Shown here: positions 1 through 5,989 of the stretch, piece after piece
How positions within the stretch are numbered: the stretch's first letter is position 1
Layout: each line of letters begins with the position of its first letter
Assembly (NCBI GenBank): GCA_003488415.1
Contig: DNLQ01000044.1
Coordinates: forward strand, 1-8,696
Source of the DNA: Ruminococcus sp.
Lineage (GTDB): Bacteria > Bacillota > Clostridia > Oscillospirales > Ruminococcaceae
DNA length: 8,696 bases
Reading direction: 5' to 3'
Program-made: the position numbers and the translations under genes
Notes under the pieces: model-generated
Database searches by the model: none
The model's input: the letters and a program-made list of their open reading frames with translations, nothing else
Told to the model about the DNA's origin: nothing

Positions 1-39
1 CAGGCACCGTAACAATATAATGAAAGGCAGTGAGAAAAC

Positions 40-783
40 ATGAAAGAACTCAGAAACAAATGGGCGCTCGTAACGGGCGCAAGCAGGGGCATCGGCAGAC
101 TTGCCGCCCTGGCTATGGCGGATCAGGGGGTAAATATCATCGCCCTGAGCAGGAGCAAGGAGCATACTGCTCCCCTTATCGCCGAGCTTGAGGCAAAAGG
201 CGTCAGTGCCGCTGCCGTTGAAGCTGAACTGTCAGATATTCCGTCAGTGGAGAGGGCACTGGCAGAGATCGACAGCCTCGGCGTTAACGTGGACATAGTC
301 CTGAACAACGCCGGTGTGCAGGTTGCGTACCGCACTGAGTACCTCAGCACCCCGGTAAGCGACTATGAGACCAGCTTCGTCATAAACACCATCGCTCCTA
401 TGGTCATCTGCTATCACTTCCTTCCGGCTATGCTGGAGAGAGGCTTCGGCAGGATGGTCAATACCACCAGCGGCATCCGGCTTGAACCGGAACAGGCTGG
501 CTATTCAGCCAGTAAAGCCGCTCTGGACAAGGTGACCGTTGACCTCGGCTCAAAGCTCCAGGGCAGCGATGTGATTATCAGCCTTACCGATCCCGGCTGG
601 TGCAGGACTGACCTGGGAGGCCCGAATGCTCCCAATGCTCCGGAGAGCGCTGTACCGGGAGTGATCGTGGGCGCTTTCGTCAATGACGGCAAGTCCGGCA
701 GACTTTTCTCCGCCGGCGATTTCCACGGCATGACACTTGAAGAAGCTGTTGCAGAGGCTGAGTCCCTTGACAGTCCATACTGA
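40..783 (+). CDS. Short-chain dehydrogenase/reductase (SDR family), substrate unknown
   Basis: This 247-residue protein is a classical-type SDR, a single Rossmann-fold oxidoreductase that uses NAD(P)(H) and probably acts in the cytoplasm. The cofactor glycine motif TGASRGIG is at residues 12-19, directly after the first beta strand, and NNAG is at 89-92. An Asn is at 116, a Ser at 144 after NTT, and the catalytic YxxxK pair is Tyr155/Lys159. An Arg in the glycine motif and SRSK at 37-40 after the second strand hint at NADP(H), but this is inference. The PG motif after the active site is present (DPGWCRTDLGG, 184-194), as in SDRs that reduce carbonyls. Length is normal for the family. The start is the ATG just before the first strand; its ribosome site is weak (AAAGGCAG/GTGAG). 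No neighbour indicates the substrate. It could be a FabG-like or sugar/ketone reductase; the sequence alone does not decide. Confidence 0.9.
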   Translation: MKELRNKWALVTGASRGIGRLAALAMADQGVNIIALSRSKEHTAPLIAELEAKGVSAAAVEAELSDIPSVERALAEIDSLGVNVDIVLNNAGVQVAYRTEYLSTPVSDYETSFVINTIAPMVICYHFLPAMLERGFGRMVNTTSGIRLEPEQAGYSASKAALDKVTVDLGSKLQGSDVIISLTDPGWCRTDLGGPNAPNAPESAVPGVIVGAFVNDGKSGRLFSAGDFHGMTLEEAVAEAESLDSPY

Positions 784-790
784 CATACTT

Positions 791-804
791 TCAGCTTCGG
801 CTGA
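791..804 (+). other. UUCG-tetraloop hairpin after the dehydrogenase gene
   Basis: Seven bases after the dehydrogenase stop codon the sequence TCAGC-TTCG-GCTGA forms a perfect 5-bp stem closed by a C(UUCG)G loop, one of the most stable RNA tetraloops known. No T-run follows (next bases are GTCTTACTG), so it is not a standard intrinsic terminator. It may protect the 3' end of the upstream message or act as a weak or factor-dependent stop. The base pairing is seen directly; the role is inference. Confidence 0.5.
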
Positions 805-817
805 GTCTTACTGAGGT

Positions 818-840
818 ACGGCAGGCTATTCCCCTGCCGT
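818..840 (+). other. 8-bp hairpin upstream of purD
   Basis: ACGGCAGG (818-825) pairs perfectly with CCTGCCGT (833-840) around a 7-nt loop. It lies 36 nt before the purD start and leaves the purD ribosome site (AAGGAGG, about 862-868) free. No T-run follows, so classical termination is unlikely. It may be the 3' end signal of the dehydrogenase message or part of the purD leader. I see no purine riboswitch-like architecture in the 93-nt gap. Confidence 0.45.
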
Positions 841-876
841 CACCGGCAGTACATTATTCACAAGGAGGATTTTCCA

Positions 877-2163
877 ATGAGAAGCGTATTAGTAGTAGGA
901 GGCGGCGGCAGAGAACACGCCATTATCATGAAGCTGGCAGAGAGCAGCAAGGTGGATAAGCTGTACTGCGCTCCCGGCAACGGCGGTATCTCCAAGTACG
1001 CCCAGTGCTTTAACGTCAGCGCTACCGACATCGACGGAATTGTCAGTCTCGCTAAGGAGCTGAAGCCCGATATGGTGGTAGTAGCTCCCGACGATCCGCT
1101 TGTTATGGGCATGGTCGATGCTCTTCAGGCTGAGGGCTTCATGACCTTCGGCCCCAAGGCGAATGCTGCTGTTATCGAAGGTTCCAAGGTCTTTTCCAAG
1201 GAGCTTATGAAGAAGTACGGCATCCCCACTGCCTTCTACGAGGTGTTCACTGAGTCTGACAAGGCTATCGAGTATCTGAAAAAACAGAACAGCTATCCCG
1301 CAGTTATCAAGGCTGACGGTCTCGCTCTCGGCAAGGGCGTTATCATCGCTCAGAACGAGGAGGAGGCTGTAAAGGCTGTTCACGATATGATCGACGAGCT
1401 TAAATTCGGCAAGAGCAGTGCCCGCATCGTGATCGAGGAATTCCTCACAGGTCCTGAGGTATCTGTACTCTCCTTCACCGACGGTAAGACTATGGTGCCC
1501 ATGATCTCCTCAATGGATCACAAGAGGGCTCTGGACGGCGACAAGGGACTCAATACAGGCGGTATGGGTACGGTCTCACCAAACCCCTGCTATACCCCTG
1601 AGATCGCACAGGAGTGCATGGAGAAGATCTTCCTCCCCACTATGAATGCCATGAACGCCGAGGGACGCACCTTTGAGGGCTGTCTGTACTTCGGTCTCAT
1701 GCTCACTCCCAACGGCCCTAAGGTAATTGAGTACAACTGCCGCTTCGGTGATCCGGAGACTCAGGTCGTTCTCCCCATGCTGGACGCTGATCTCTACGAC
1801 ATATTTGAGGCTATCTACAACCACCAGCTTGACAAAGCTGATATAAAATGGCACGACGGAAGCTGTGCCTGTGTCGTAATGGCAAGCGGCGGCTACCCGG
1901 AAAGCTACCCCAAGGGCATCGCCATGAACGGCTTCGATGATAAGGGGCAGGTCGAAGGCTGCTTCGTATACCACGCCGGCACAAAGCTCTCGGATGACGG
2001 TACGTTCCTTACAAACGGCGGACGTGTCATCGGTGTTACCGCAAGAGGAAATGACCTCCCGGAGGCTCTTGACAAGGCATACCGGGGAGTGAAGAAGATC
2101 AGCTTTGAAGGCGCTCACTACCGCACCGATATCGGACAGAGAGCTTTGCAGGCTCTGAAATAA
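877..2163 (+). CDS. purD: Phosphoribosylamine-glycine ligase (GAR synthetase)
   Basis: PurD joins glycine to 5-phosphoribosylamine with ATP, the second step of de novo purine synthesis, in the cytoplasm. The protein has 428 residues, the usual length for a single-function bacterial PurD. The N domain opens with the glycine-rich VLVVGGGGREHA (4-15). The ATP-grasp core holds PAVIKADGLALGKGV (141-155), the DHKRALDGDKGLNTGGMG stretch (214-231) and the family signature RFGDPETQ (289-296), preceded by the metal/ATP-binding EYN. The C-terminal domain holds GGRVIGVTARG (381-391). The ATG follows AAGGAGG with 8-nt spacing, so the start is secure. No other pur gene is visible here, although in many Firmicutes purD ends a pur operon. 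The next gene starts 13 nt downstream, which suggests one transcript. A single ATP-grasp enzyme of this length is not a PurD-PurM fusion. Confidence 0.97.
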   Translation: MRSVLVVGGGGREHAIIMKLAESSKVDKLYCAPGNGGISKYAQCFNVSATDIDGIVSLAKELKPDMVVVAPDDPLVMGMVDALQAEGFMTFGPKANAAVIEGSKVFSKELMKKYGIPTAFYEVFTESDKAIEYLKKQNSYPAVIKADGLALGKGVIIAQNEEEAVKAVHDMIDELKFGKSSARIVIEEFLTGPEVSVLSFTDGKTMVPMISSMDHKRALDGDKGLNTGGMGTVSPNPCYTPEIAQECMEKIFLPTMNAMNAEGRTFEGCLYFGLMLTPNGPKVIEYNCRFGDPETQVVLPMLDADLYDIFEAIYNHQLDKADIKWHDGSCACVVMASGGYPESYPKGIAMNGFDDKGQVEGCFVYHAGTKLSDDGTFLTNGGRVIGVTARGNDLPEALDKAYRGVKKISFEGAHYRTDIGQRALQALK

Positions 2164-2176
2164 ACAGGAGATACCT

Positions 2177-2803
2177 ATGAACGGAAGACTTAAAAAGTCT
2201 CTTGACTTCGGACTTGCCGGAAATATACTGTTCGTGCTTTTCGGTATGATATGCTACGTTTTCTACCTTACATACAAATACAAGTCGCCGCTCTCGATCA
2301 CACTTGAAGTCATCGCATATTTCATTGAGCTGCTTGGTTTCGGTCTGCTTATCTTCTCCTCTTACCTTATGTGGACTACCATCCGTATGAGGAAGGTCAT
2401 GAAGATAGGTTATACCGTCTACATCGTCCTTGAAGCTCTTATGATGTTTCTGGAGCTGCACTCCTACAAGTTCAGCTTCTACGAGCCCTACTCCCTGGCA
2501 CTCGCCATCATCCATGCTGTTATATCAGCTTCGGTTTGCTTTACCTTCCTCCAGCTTGATCCCGACCGGAACAAGTTTGAGGTAGTGGTGATCCTGAGCA
2601 TCGGTATAATCCTCGGAGGTATGCTCGGAAACATTATGGGCGTTCGTGTGTACTTCAGTATTGCGGCAAATGCAGTCGGCTTCTGCGTTCTCTTTGCAGG
2701 CATCAGATACCTGATCCGCCGTGAGGAAATGGAGATAGACTGTCACGGTGATAACGGCAGGAAAACTGAATACAGCAGTCAGACAATGTTTGAGGACAAG
2801 TAG
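2177..2803 (+). CDS. Multi-pass membrane protein of unknown function, co-transcribed with purD
   Basis: I do not recognise a family for this 208-residue protein. It has about six hydrophobic segments likely to span the membrane: residues 11-33, 41-66, 77-98, 106-127, 135-155 and 158-180. The fifth is glycine-rich (GIILGGMLGNIMG, 143-155), which would allow tight helix packing. The N terminus is short and basic (NGRLKKS). The loop TTIRMRKVMK (67-76) and the RR after the last helix are positively charged and probably cytoplasmic, followed by a polar tail (181-208). No signal peptide cleavage site, catalytic motif or transporter signature is evident. The ATG has AGGAG 6 nt upstream and follows the purD stop by 13 nt, so it is probably translated from the purD message. 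A strong terminator follows its stop. A link to purine metabolism is possible from position only; it may simply be a passenger. Confidence 0.8.
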   Translation: MNGRLKKSLDFGLAGNILFVLFGMICYVFYLTYKYKSPLSITLEVIAYFIELLGFGLLIFSSYLMWTTIRMRKVMKIGYTVYIVLEALMMFLELHSYKFSFYEPYSLALAIIHAVISASVCFTFLQLDPDRNKFEVVVILSIGIILGGMLGNIMGVRVYFSIAANAVGFCVLFAGIRYLIRREEMEIDCHGDNGRKTEYSSQTMFEDK

Positions 2804-2817
2804 GACTGAACACCAGA

Positions 2818-2853
2818 CGGCAGACGTTTTTATTCGTCTGCCGTTTCTTTTTT
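2818..2853 (+). terminator. Intrinsic terminator of the purD unit
   Basis: CGGCAGACG (2818-2826) pairs perfectly with CGTCTGCCG (2835-2843) around an 8-nt T/A-rich loop, and is followed by a T-rich tract (TTTCTTTTTTT). It begins 14 nt after the stop of the membrane protein gene. It acts on + strand transcription; no T-run follows it on the - strand, so it is one-directional. Confidence 0.93.
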
Positions 2854-2920
2854 GTATTTCTCCGCCCTTTCACGGTGCTTCTCTCTGCCTCTCTTACAGG
2901 TGTAAACTGCATTCAGGCAC

Positions 2921-2950
2921 AAAAAAACCGCCCTCCCTGCGGAGAGCGGT
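2921..2950 (-). terminator. Intrinsic terminator of the ribosomal protein operon
   Basis: Read on the - strand, ACCGCTCTCC pairs with GGAGGGCGGT around the loop GCAG (one U-G wobble in 10 pairs), followed by seven Ts. It lies 13 nt after the rplQ stop. It ends the secY-to-rplQ transcript and stops it running into the convergent purD unit. The roughly 70 nt between the two facing terminators hold no gene that I can support. Confidence 0.93.
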
Positions 2951-2963
2951 GATTTTATAATGC

Positions 2964-3308
2964 TTAGTCTACCAGCTTGATGATAGCCATTTCTGCTGCG
3001 TCGCCGCGGCGAGGTCCGATCTTTACGATCTGTGTGTAACCGCCGTTTCTGTCAGCGTACTTGGGTGAGATCTCATCAAACAGCTTCTTAGCAACAGCTT
3101 CCTTTGTAACGTAAGCCATTACCTGACGCTTGGAGTGCAGATCATTGTTCTTACCGATGGTAATCATCTTCTCTGCAACAGCACGAACTTCCTTTGCTCT
3201 TGTAACGGTAGTCTCAATCTGACCGTTCTCAAGAAGGAAAGTAACCATGCCTCTGAGCATTGCCTTTCTGTGGTCAGATGTTCTGCCCAGCTTTCTTGTA
3301 CCCGGCAT
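2964..3308 (-). CDS. rplQ: 50S ribosomal protein L17
   Basis: L17 is a large-subunit protein placed near the peptide exit tunnel side of the 50S particle. The 114-residue product has the family core RKLGRTSDHRKAMLRGMVTFLLENGQIETT (residues 5-34) and ends with the usual short beta strand region (AAEMAIIKLVD). The length fits short bacterial L17s without a C-terminal extension. The longest open frame starts three codons earlier at a GTG (3317), but that GTG overlaps the ribosome site itself. The ATG at 3308, giving MPGTRK, sits 8 nt after AGGAG and is chosen here. It is the last gene of the operon, 29 nt after rpoA, as in most bacteria, and is followed at once by a terminator. Confidence 0.97.
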   Translation of the reverse strand: MPGTRKLGRTSDHRKAMLRGMVTFLLENGQIETTVTRAKEVRAVAEKMITIGKNNDLHSKRQVMAYVTKEAVAKKLFDEISPKYADRNGGYTQIVKIGPRRGDAAEMAIIKLVD

Positions 3309-3316
3309 GTAATTCA

Positions 3317-3321
3317 CTCCT
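3317..3321 (-). promoter_or_regulatory. Ribosome binding site that fixes the rplQ start
   Basis: AGGAG on the - strand, 8 nt before ATG 3308. The upstream in-frame GTG at 3317 shares its first base with this site, so that GTG cannot be the main start. Confidence 0.8.
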
Positions 3322-3337
3322 TTTCTAATTCAGTGGA

Positions 3338-4303
3338 TTATTCCTCTTCTGATGAGAGGTCGAAGCCCAGTGACTGGAGCTTCTCCTTTACCTCATCGAA
3401 GGACTTCTTTCCGAGGTTTCTGACCTTCATCATTTCTTCCTCAGACTTGTTGATAAGGTCATCTACGGTATTGATTCCGGCACGCTTCAGACAGTTGAAG
3501 GAACGTACCGATAAGTCAAGATCCTCAATGGTCATCTCCAGGATCTTCTCCTTGCCCTTTTCGTCCTTTTCTACCAGGACCTCAGCCAGTCCAGCTTCCT
3601 CAGAGAGGTCGATGAACAGCTTGAGATGCTCGTTGAGGAGATTGGCTGCCTGCGACAGAGCCTCCTTAGCGGAGATAGTACCGTCAGTCCATACCTCCAT
3701 GGTGAGCTTGTCGTAGTCTGTGACCTGTCCCAGACGGGTGTCTTCTACAGTGTAGTTGACCTTTAATACAGGTGTATAGATACTGTCAACAGCGATAACA
3801 TCAACAGGCATATTGATCTGCTTCTTGTTACGCTCAGCAGATACATAGCCTCTGCCCTTGTCAATAGTGATCTCCATGTACAGCTTTGCGTCCTTGCCCA
3901 GTGTTGCGATGTGCATACCGGGATCGAGGATAGTTACCTCTGAATCAGCCTTTATGTCGCCGGCAGTGATCTCGCACTCGCCTTCTGCTTCGATATAGAC
4001 TGTCTTAGGACTATCGCCCTGGAGCTTTGCTGTAAGGCCCTTGATGCTGAGGATTATTTCCGTTACGTCCTCTTTTACGCCCGGAATTGTTGATAACTCA
4101 TGGTGAATGGTACTATCCTTGCCTGAGAGCTTTACGGATGTTACCGCTACACCAGGAAGTGAGGAGAGCAGCACACGCCTGAGACTGTTTCCGAGAGTAA
4201 TTCCGTATCCACGCTCCAGCGGTGCTAAAACGAACTTGCCGTATTTGCCGTCACTTTTAAGCTCGACAACGTCGATATCCGGCTTATTGATCTTTTCCAG
4301 CAT
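3338..4303 (-). CDS. rpoA: DNA-directed RNA polymerase subunit alpha
   Basis: Alpha forms the dimer on which RNA polymerase assembles, and its C-terminal domain contacts upstream promoter DNA and activators. The 321-residue product has the N-terminal domain (about 1-235) with ERGYGITLGNSLRRVLLSSLPG (30-51), the most conserved alpha stretch. After a linker, the C-terminal domain (about 255-315) follows, with VRSFNCLKRAGI (266-277) and the helix-hairpin-helix NLGKKSFDEVKEKL (296-309). Arg267 matches the DNA-contacting Arg265 of E. coli. The longest open frame begins seven codons earlier (4324), but AGGAGGG at 4309-4315 lies 5 nt before ATG 4303, and MLEKINKP is a typical alpha N terminus. The gene follows rpsD after an unusually long 90-nt gap with hairpins, which may allow separate control of alpha. 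It is 29 nt from rplQ. Confidence 0.98.
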   Translation of the reverse strand: MLEKINKPDIDVVELKSDGKYGKFVLAPLERGYGITLGNSLRRVLLSSLPGVAVTSVKLSGKDSTIHHELSTIPGVKEDVTEIILSIKGLTAKLQGDSPKTVYIEAEGECEITAGDIKADSEVTILDPGMHIATLGKDAKLYMEITIDKGRGYVSAERNKKQINMPVDVIAVDSIYTPVLKVNYTVEDTRLGQVTDYDKLTMEVWTDGTISAKEALSQAANLLNEHLKLFIDLSEEAGLAEVLVEKDEKGKEKILEMTIEDLDLSVRSFNCLKRAGINTVDDLINKSEEEMMKVRNLGKKSFDEVKEKLQSLGFDLSSEEE

Positions 4304-4308
4304 AAAAA

Positions 4309-4315
4309 CCCTCCT
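4309..4315 (-). promoter_or_regulatory. Ribosome binding site that fixes the rpoA start
   Basis: AGGAGGG on the - strand lies 5 nt before ATG 4303. It lies inside the coding part of the longer open frame that starts at 4324, so the shorter start is preferred. Confidence 0.85.
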
Positions 4316-4321
4316 GTTTCG

Positions 4322-4342
4322 CAATAATGATTTGTATTATTG
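4322..4342 (-). other. AT-rich inverted repeat before rpoA
   Basis: CAATAAT and ATTATTG form a perfect 7-bp inverted repeat with a 7-nt spacer, just upstream of the rpoA ribosome site. As RNA the stem is weak because every pair but one at each end is A-U. As DNA it could be a protein site or simply AT-rich promoter-like sequence. No T-run follows. Function unknown. Confidence 0.4.
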
Positions 4343-4373
4343 TATATTTGAGTTACAATTGACTCTGCAAGTG

Positions 4374-4394
4374 ATCCGAGATAAGTCTCAGGAT
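4374..4394 (-). other. Hairpin at the rpsD stop codon
   Basis: On the - strand ATCC-T-GAGA pairs with TCTCGGAT around the loop CTTA: eight pairs with one bulged T. It starts at the second base of the rpsD stop codon... the first paired base is an A of the TAA region at 4394. No T-run follows, so it does not look like an intrinsic terminator. It could mark an mRNA processing or stability site between rpsD and rpoA. The pairing is seen; the role is inference. Confidence 0.4.
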
Positions 4395-4993
4395 TACTTG
4401 GAGTACAGCTCGACGATGAGGTGAGTAGCTACCTCGTAGTCAAGATCCTCAGCTGAGGGGAGACGATTTACTGTAGCTGAGAAATCGTCCTTGTTAGCTG
4501 TGAGCCATGAAGGAACGAGTCTGTCCTTAGTCTCCTCAACAGTAGCCTTGAACTTGTCTGATGTTCTGTCCTTCTCTCTGAGAGCGATAACATCGCCGAC
4601 CTTAACTCTGTAGGAAGGAATATTTACCTTTTTGCCGTTTACTGTGTAGTGGCTGTGAACTACCAGCTGTCTTGCCTCACGTCTTGTAAGAGCAAGGCCC
4701 ATTCTGAATACAACACTGTCAAGTCTTGTCTCCAGGCAAGTGATGAGGTTGTCACCGGTCTTGCCTTCCATCTTGGAAGCGATCTCGAAGTAGTGCTCGA
4801 ACTGCTTCTCAAGAACGCCGTAGATGAACTTGAGCTTCTGCTTCTCCTTGAGCTGGAGACCGTACTCAGAAATCTTCTTTCTGTTGTTTGCGTTTCTGAA
4901 TCTGATAGACTCCTTCTTGGAAACGCCCATTACAGCGGGGCTGATGCCCAGATATCTGCATCTTTTAAGAATAGGTTCTCTCTGAACTGCCAT
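4394..4993 (-). CDS. rpsD: 30S ribosomal protein S4
   Basis: S4 is a primary binder of 16S rRNA that nucleates 30S assembly, and in E. coli and Bacillus it also represses translation of its own message. The 199-residue product has the N-terminal region with REPILKRCRYLGISP (5-19) and SEYGLQLKEKQKLKFIYGVLEKQF (42-65). An S4-type RNA-binding domain follows at about 88-150 (LETRLDSVVFRMGLALTRREARQLV and the VNGKKVNIPSYRVKVGD loop). Only one Cys (12) remains in the N-terminal region, so this is the zinc-free form of S4. AGGAGGTG precedes the ATG at normal spacing. In Bacillus subtilis rpsD stands alone elsewhere; here it sits between rpsK and rpoA, as in Clostridia and proteobacteria, which puts a possible repressor of the operon within it. 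Confidence 0.98.
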   Translation of the reverse strand: MAVQREPILKRCRYLGISPAVMGVSKKESIRFRNANNRKKISEYGLQLKEKQKLKFIYGVLEKQFEHYFEIASKMEGKTGDNLITCLETRLDSVVFRMGLALTRREARQLVVHSHYTVNGKKVNIPSYRVKVGDVIALREKDRTSDKFKATVEETKDRLVPSWLTANKDDFSATVNRLPSAEDLDYEVATHLIVELYSK

Positions 4994-5014
4994 ATTATTG
5001 CACCTCCTGCGTAA

Positions 5015-5419
5015 TTAGACACGACGTCTCTTGGGCGGACGGCAGCCATTGTGAGGAATGGGAGTTACGTCCTTTATCATGCGAACCTCAAGGCCTACGG
5101 TCTGGAGTGCTCTGATAGCAGCCTCACGACCTGCGCCGGGTCCCTTTACGTAAACCTCAACGTACTTGAGGCCGTGCTCCATTGCTGCCTTTGCAGCTGT
5201 CTCTGCAGCGGTCTGAGCAGCGAAAGGAGTTGACTTCTTGGAACCTCTGAAGCCGAGCTCACCAGCGCTTGCCCATGAAATTGCATTGCCTGCGGTGTCG
5301 GTGATAGTTACGATGGTGTTATTGAAAGTGGACTGGATGTGTACAGCGCCGCTCTCGATATTCTTGCGCTCTCTGCGCCTTCTGATTGTGGTAACCTTTT
5401 TACCCTTCTGCTGTGCCAA
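5015..5419 (-). CDS. rpsK: 30S ribosomal protein S11, probable TTG start
   Basis: S11 binds the 16S rRNA platform near the E site and mRNA exit. The 134-residue product has a basic N terminus (KKVTTIRRRRERKN), the core GAVHIQSTFNNTIVTITD (24-41), VKGPGAGREAAIRAL (91-105) and the family signature DVTPIPHNGCRPPKRRRV (117-134). Length is normal. The start codon is TTG at 5419. Going upstream in frame, a TGA comes two codons before it, and the next in-frame ATG would remove about 80 residues. GGAGGT lies 8 nt before the TTG, and AQQKGKK is a normal S11 beginning. An ATG at 5426 just upstream is out of frame and only one base from the ribosome site; it would give only eight codons. The gene is 14 nt after rpsM and 21 nt before rpsD. 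Confidence 0.96.
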   Translation of the reverse strand: MAQQKGKKVTTIRRRRERKNIESGAVHIQSTFNNTIVTITDTAGNAISWASAGELGFRGSKKSTPFAAQTAAETAAKAAMEHGLKYVEVYVKGPGAGREAAIRALQTVGLEVRMIKDVTPIPHNGCRPPKRRRV

Positions 5420-5427
5420 AGTTCATG

Positions 5428-5433
5428 ACCTCC
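5428..5433 (-). promoter_or_regulatory. Ribosome binding site supporting the TTG start of rpsK
   Basis: GGAGGT directly after the rpsM stop codon, 8 nt before TTG 5419. The spacing is ideal for the TTG and too short (1 nt) for the out-of-frame ATG at 5426. Confidence 0.8.
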
Positions 5434-5802
5434 TTACTTCTTCTTGTTTGCGATGGTCTTTACAGGGCCCTTGCGGGTTCTTGCGTTGGTCTTGGTTCTC
5501 TGTCCTCTTACGGGGAGTCCCTTTCTGTGACGAACGCCTCTGTAGCAGCCGATCTCAACAAGTCTCTTGATGTTAAGAGATACCTCACGGCGGAGATCAC
5601 CCTCAACAGTGTAGTTTGCATCAATGTAGTCACGGAGCTTAGCTACGTCTTCCTCGGCAAGGTCCTTGACTCTTGTATCAGGGTCAACACCTGTAGCCTC
5701 GAGGATCTTAGTTGCAGTCGGACGGCCGATTCCGAAGATGTATGTGAGTCCGATCTCGACTCTCTTATTTCTCGGAAGGTCTACGCCAGCTATTCTTGCC
5801 AT
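5434..5802 (-). CDS. rpsM: 30S ribosomal protein S13
   Basis: S13 sits in the head of the 30S subunit, contacts the P-site tRNA with its C-terminal tail and forms bridges to the 50S subunit. The 122-residue product begins MARIAGVDLPRNKRVEIGLTY, followed by the helix-two-turn-helix region (FGIGRPTATKIL, 23-34). The signature GCYRGVRHRKGLPVRGQRTK (85-104) comes next, and the basic tail NARTRKGPVKTIANKKK ends it. ATG 5802 has GGAGGT 8 nt upstream. The 30-nt gap to rpmJ contains no evident structure like the E. coli alpha-operon pseudoknot, though I could not fold it by computation. Confidence 0.98.
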   Translation of the reverse strand: MARIAGVDLPRNKRVEIGLTYIFGIGRPTATKILEATGVDPDTRVKDLAEEDVAKLRDYIDANYTVEGDLRREVSLNIKRLVEIGCYRGVRHRKGLPVRGQRTKTNARTRKGPVKTIANKKK

Positions 5803-5832
5803 ATGAATTTACCTCCATTGTTACGCCGGGGA

Positions 5833-5946
5833 TCAGCCCTGACGCTGCTTATGCTTAGGATTTTCGCAGATAACCATGATTCTGCCCTTACGTTTGATAA
5901 CCTTGCACTTCTCGCACATGGGTTTTACTGAAGGTCTTACTTTCAT
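5833..5946 (-). CDS. rpmJ: 50S ribosomal protein L36, zinc-binding form
   Basis: This gene of 37 codons plus stop encodes the smallest 50S protein. The translation begins MKVRPSVKPMCEKCKVIKRK and ends ENPKHKQRQG. The zinc ribbon ligands Cys11, Cys14, Cys27 and His32 are all present, so this is the zinc-requiring (C+) type and not the paralogue induced under zinc starvation. ATG 5946 has AGGAGGT upstream at good spacing. It stands between infA and rpsM, its standard place. The short length explains why it is easily missed. It is 43 nt after infA and 30 nt before rpsM. Confidence 0.97.
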   Translation of the reverse strand: MKVRPSVKPMCEKCKVIKRKGRIMVICENPKHKQRQG

Positions 5947-5989
5947 TGAAATTACCTCCTTTTACGGATAGCGGGAATACTCCCTTTCT

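Noticed and set aside
16..21. Perfect -10 hexamer TATAAT upstream of the dehydrogenase gene
   Set aside because: The -35 region would lie outside the window, and a start about 7 nt downstream would leave a very short leader that cuts into the weak ribosome site. Not enough to call a promoter.
889..1383. Long open frame on the - strand within purD (164 codons)
   Set aside because: It lies opposite the well-supported purD, shows no family features, and reads as the low-complexity shadow of a biased codon pattern.
1576..2118. 180-codon - strand open frame within purD
   Set aside because: Antisense to the conserved ATP-grasp core and C domain of purD; no recognisable domain or ribosome site.
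3135..3716. 193-codon + strand open frame over rplQ and rpoA
   Set aside because: Ser-rich translation antisense to two conserved genes; no domain. A coding shadow.
4341..4370. Internal sigma-A promoter for rpoA
   Set aside because: The best boxes match only 3 of 6 and 4 of 6 bases of the consensus. Too weak to list as a feature; mentioned within the junction finding.
5424..5426. Out-of-frame ATG as a real mini-gene start before rpsK
   Set aside because: Only one base separates it from GGAGGT and it reads eight codons to a stop, so efficient initiation is unlikely. Kept only as a note on the TTG start.
5803..5832. S4-binding pseudoknot before rpsM, as in the E. coli alpha operon
   Set aside because: The gap is only 30 nt and I see no matching nested stems by eye. 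A folding calculation could reopen this.
5413..5931. 172-codon + strand open frame over rpsM and rpmJ
   Set aside because: Antisense to conserved ribosomal protein genes and lacks any family character.
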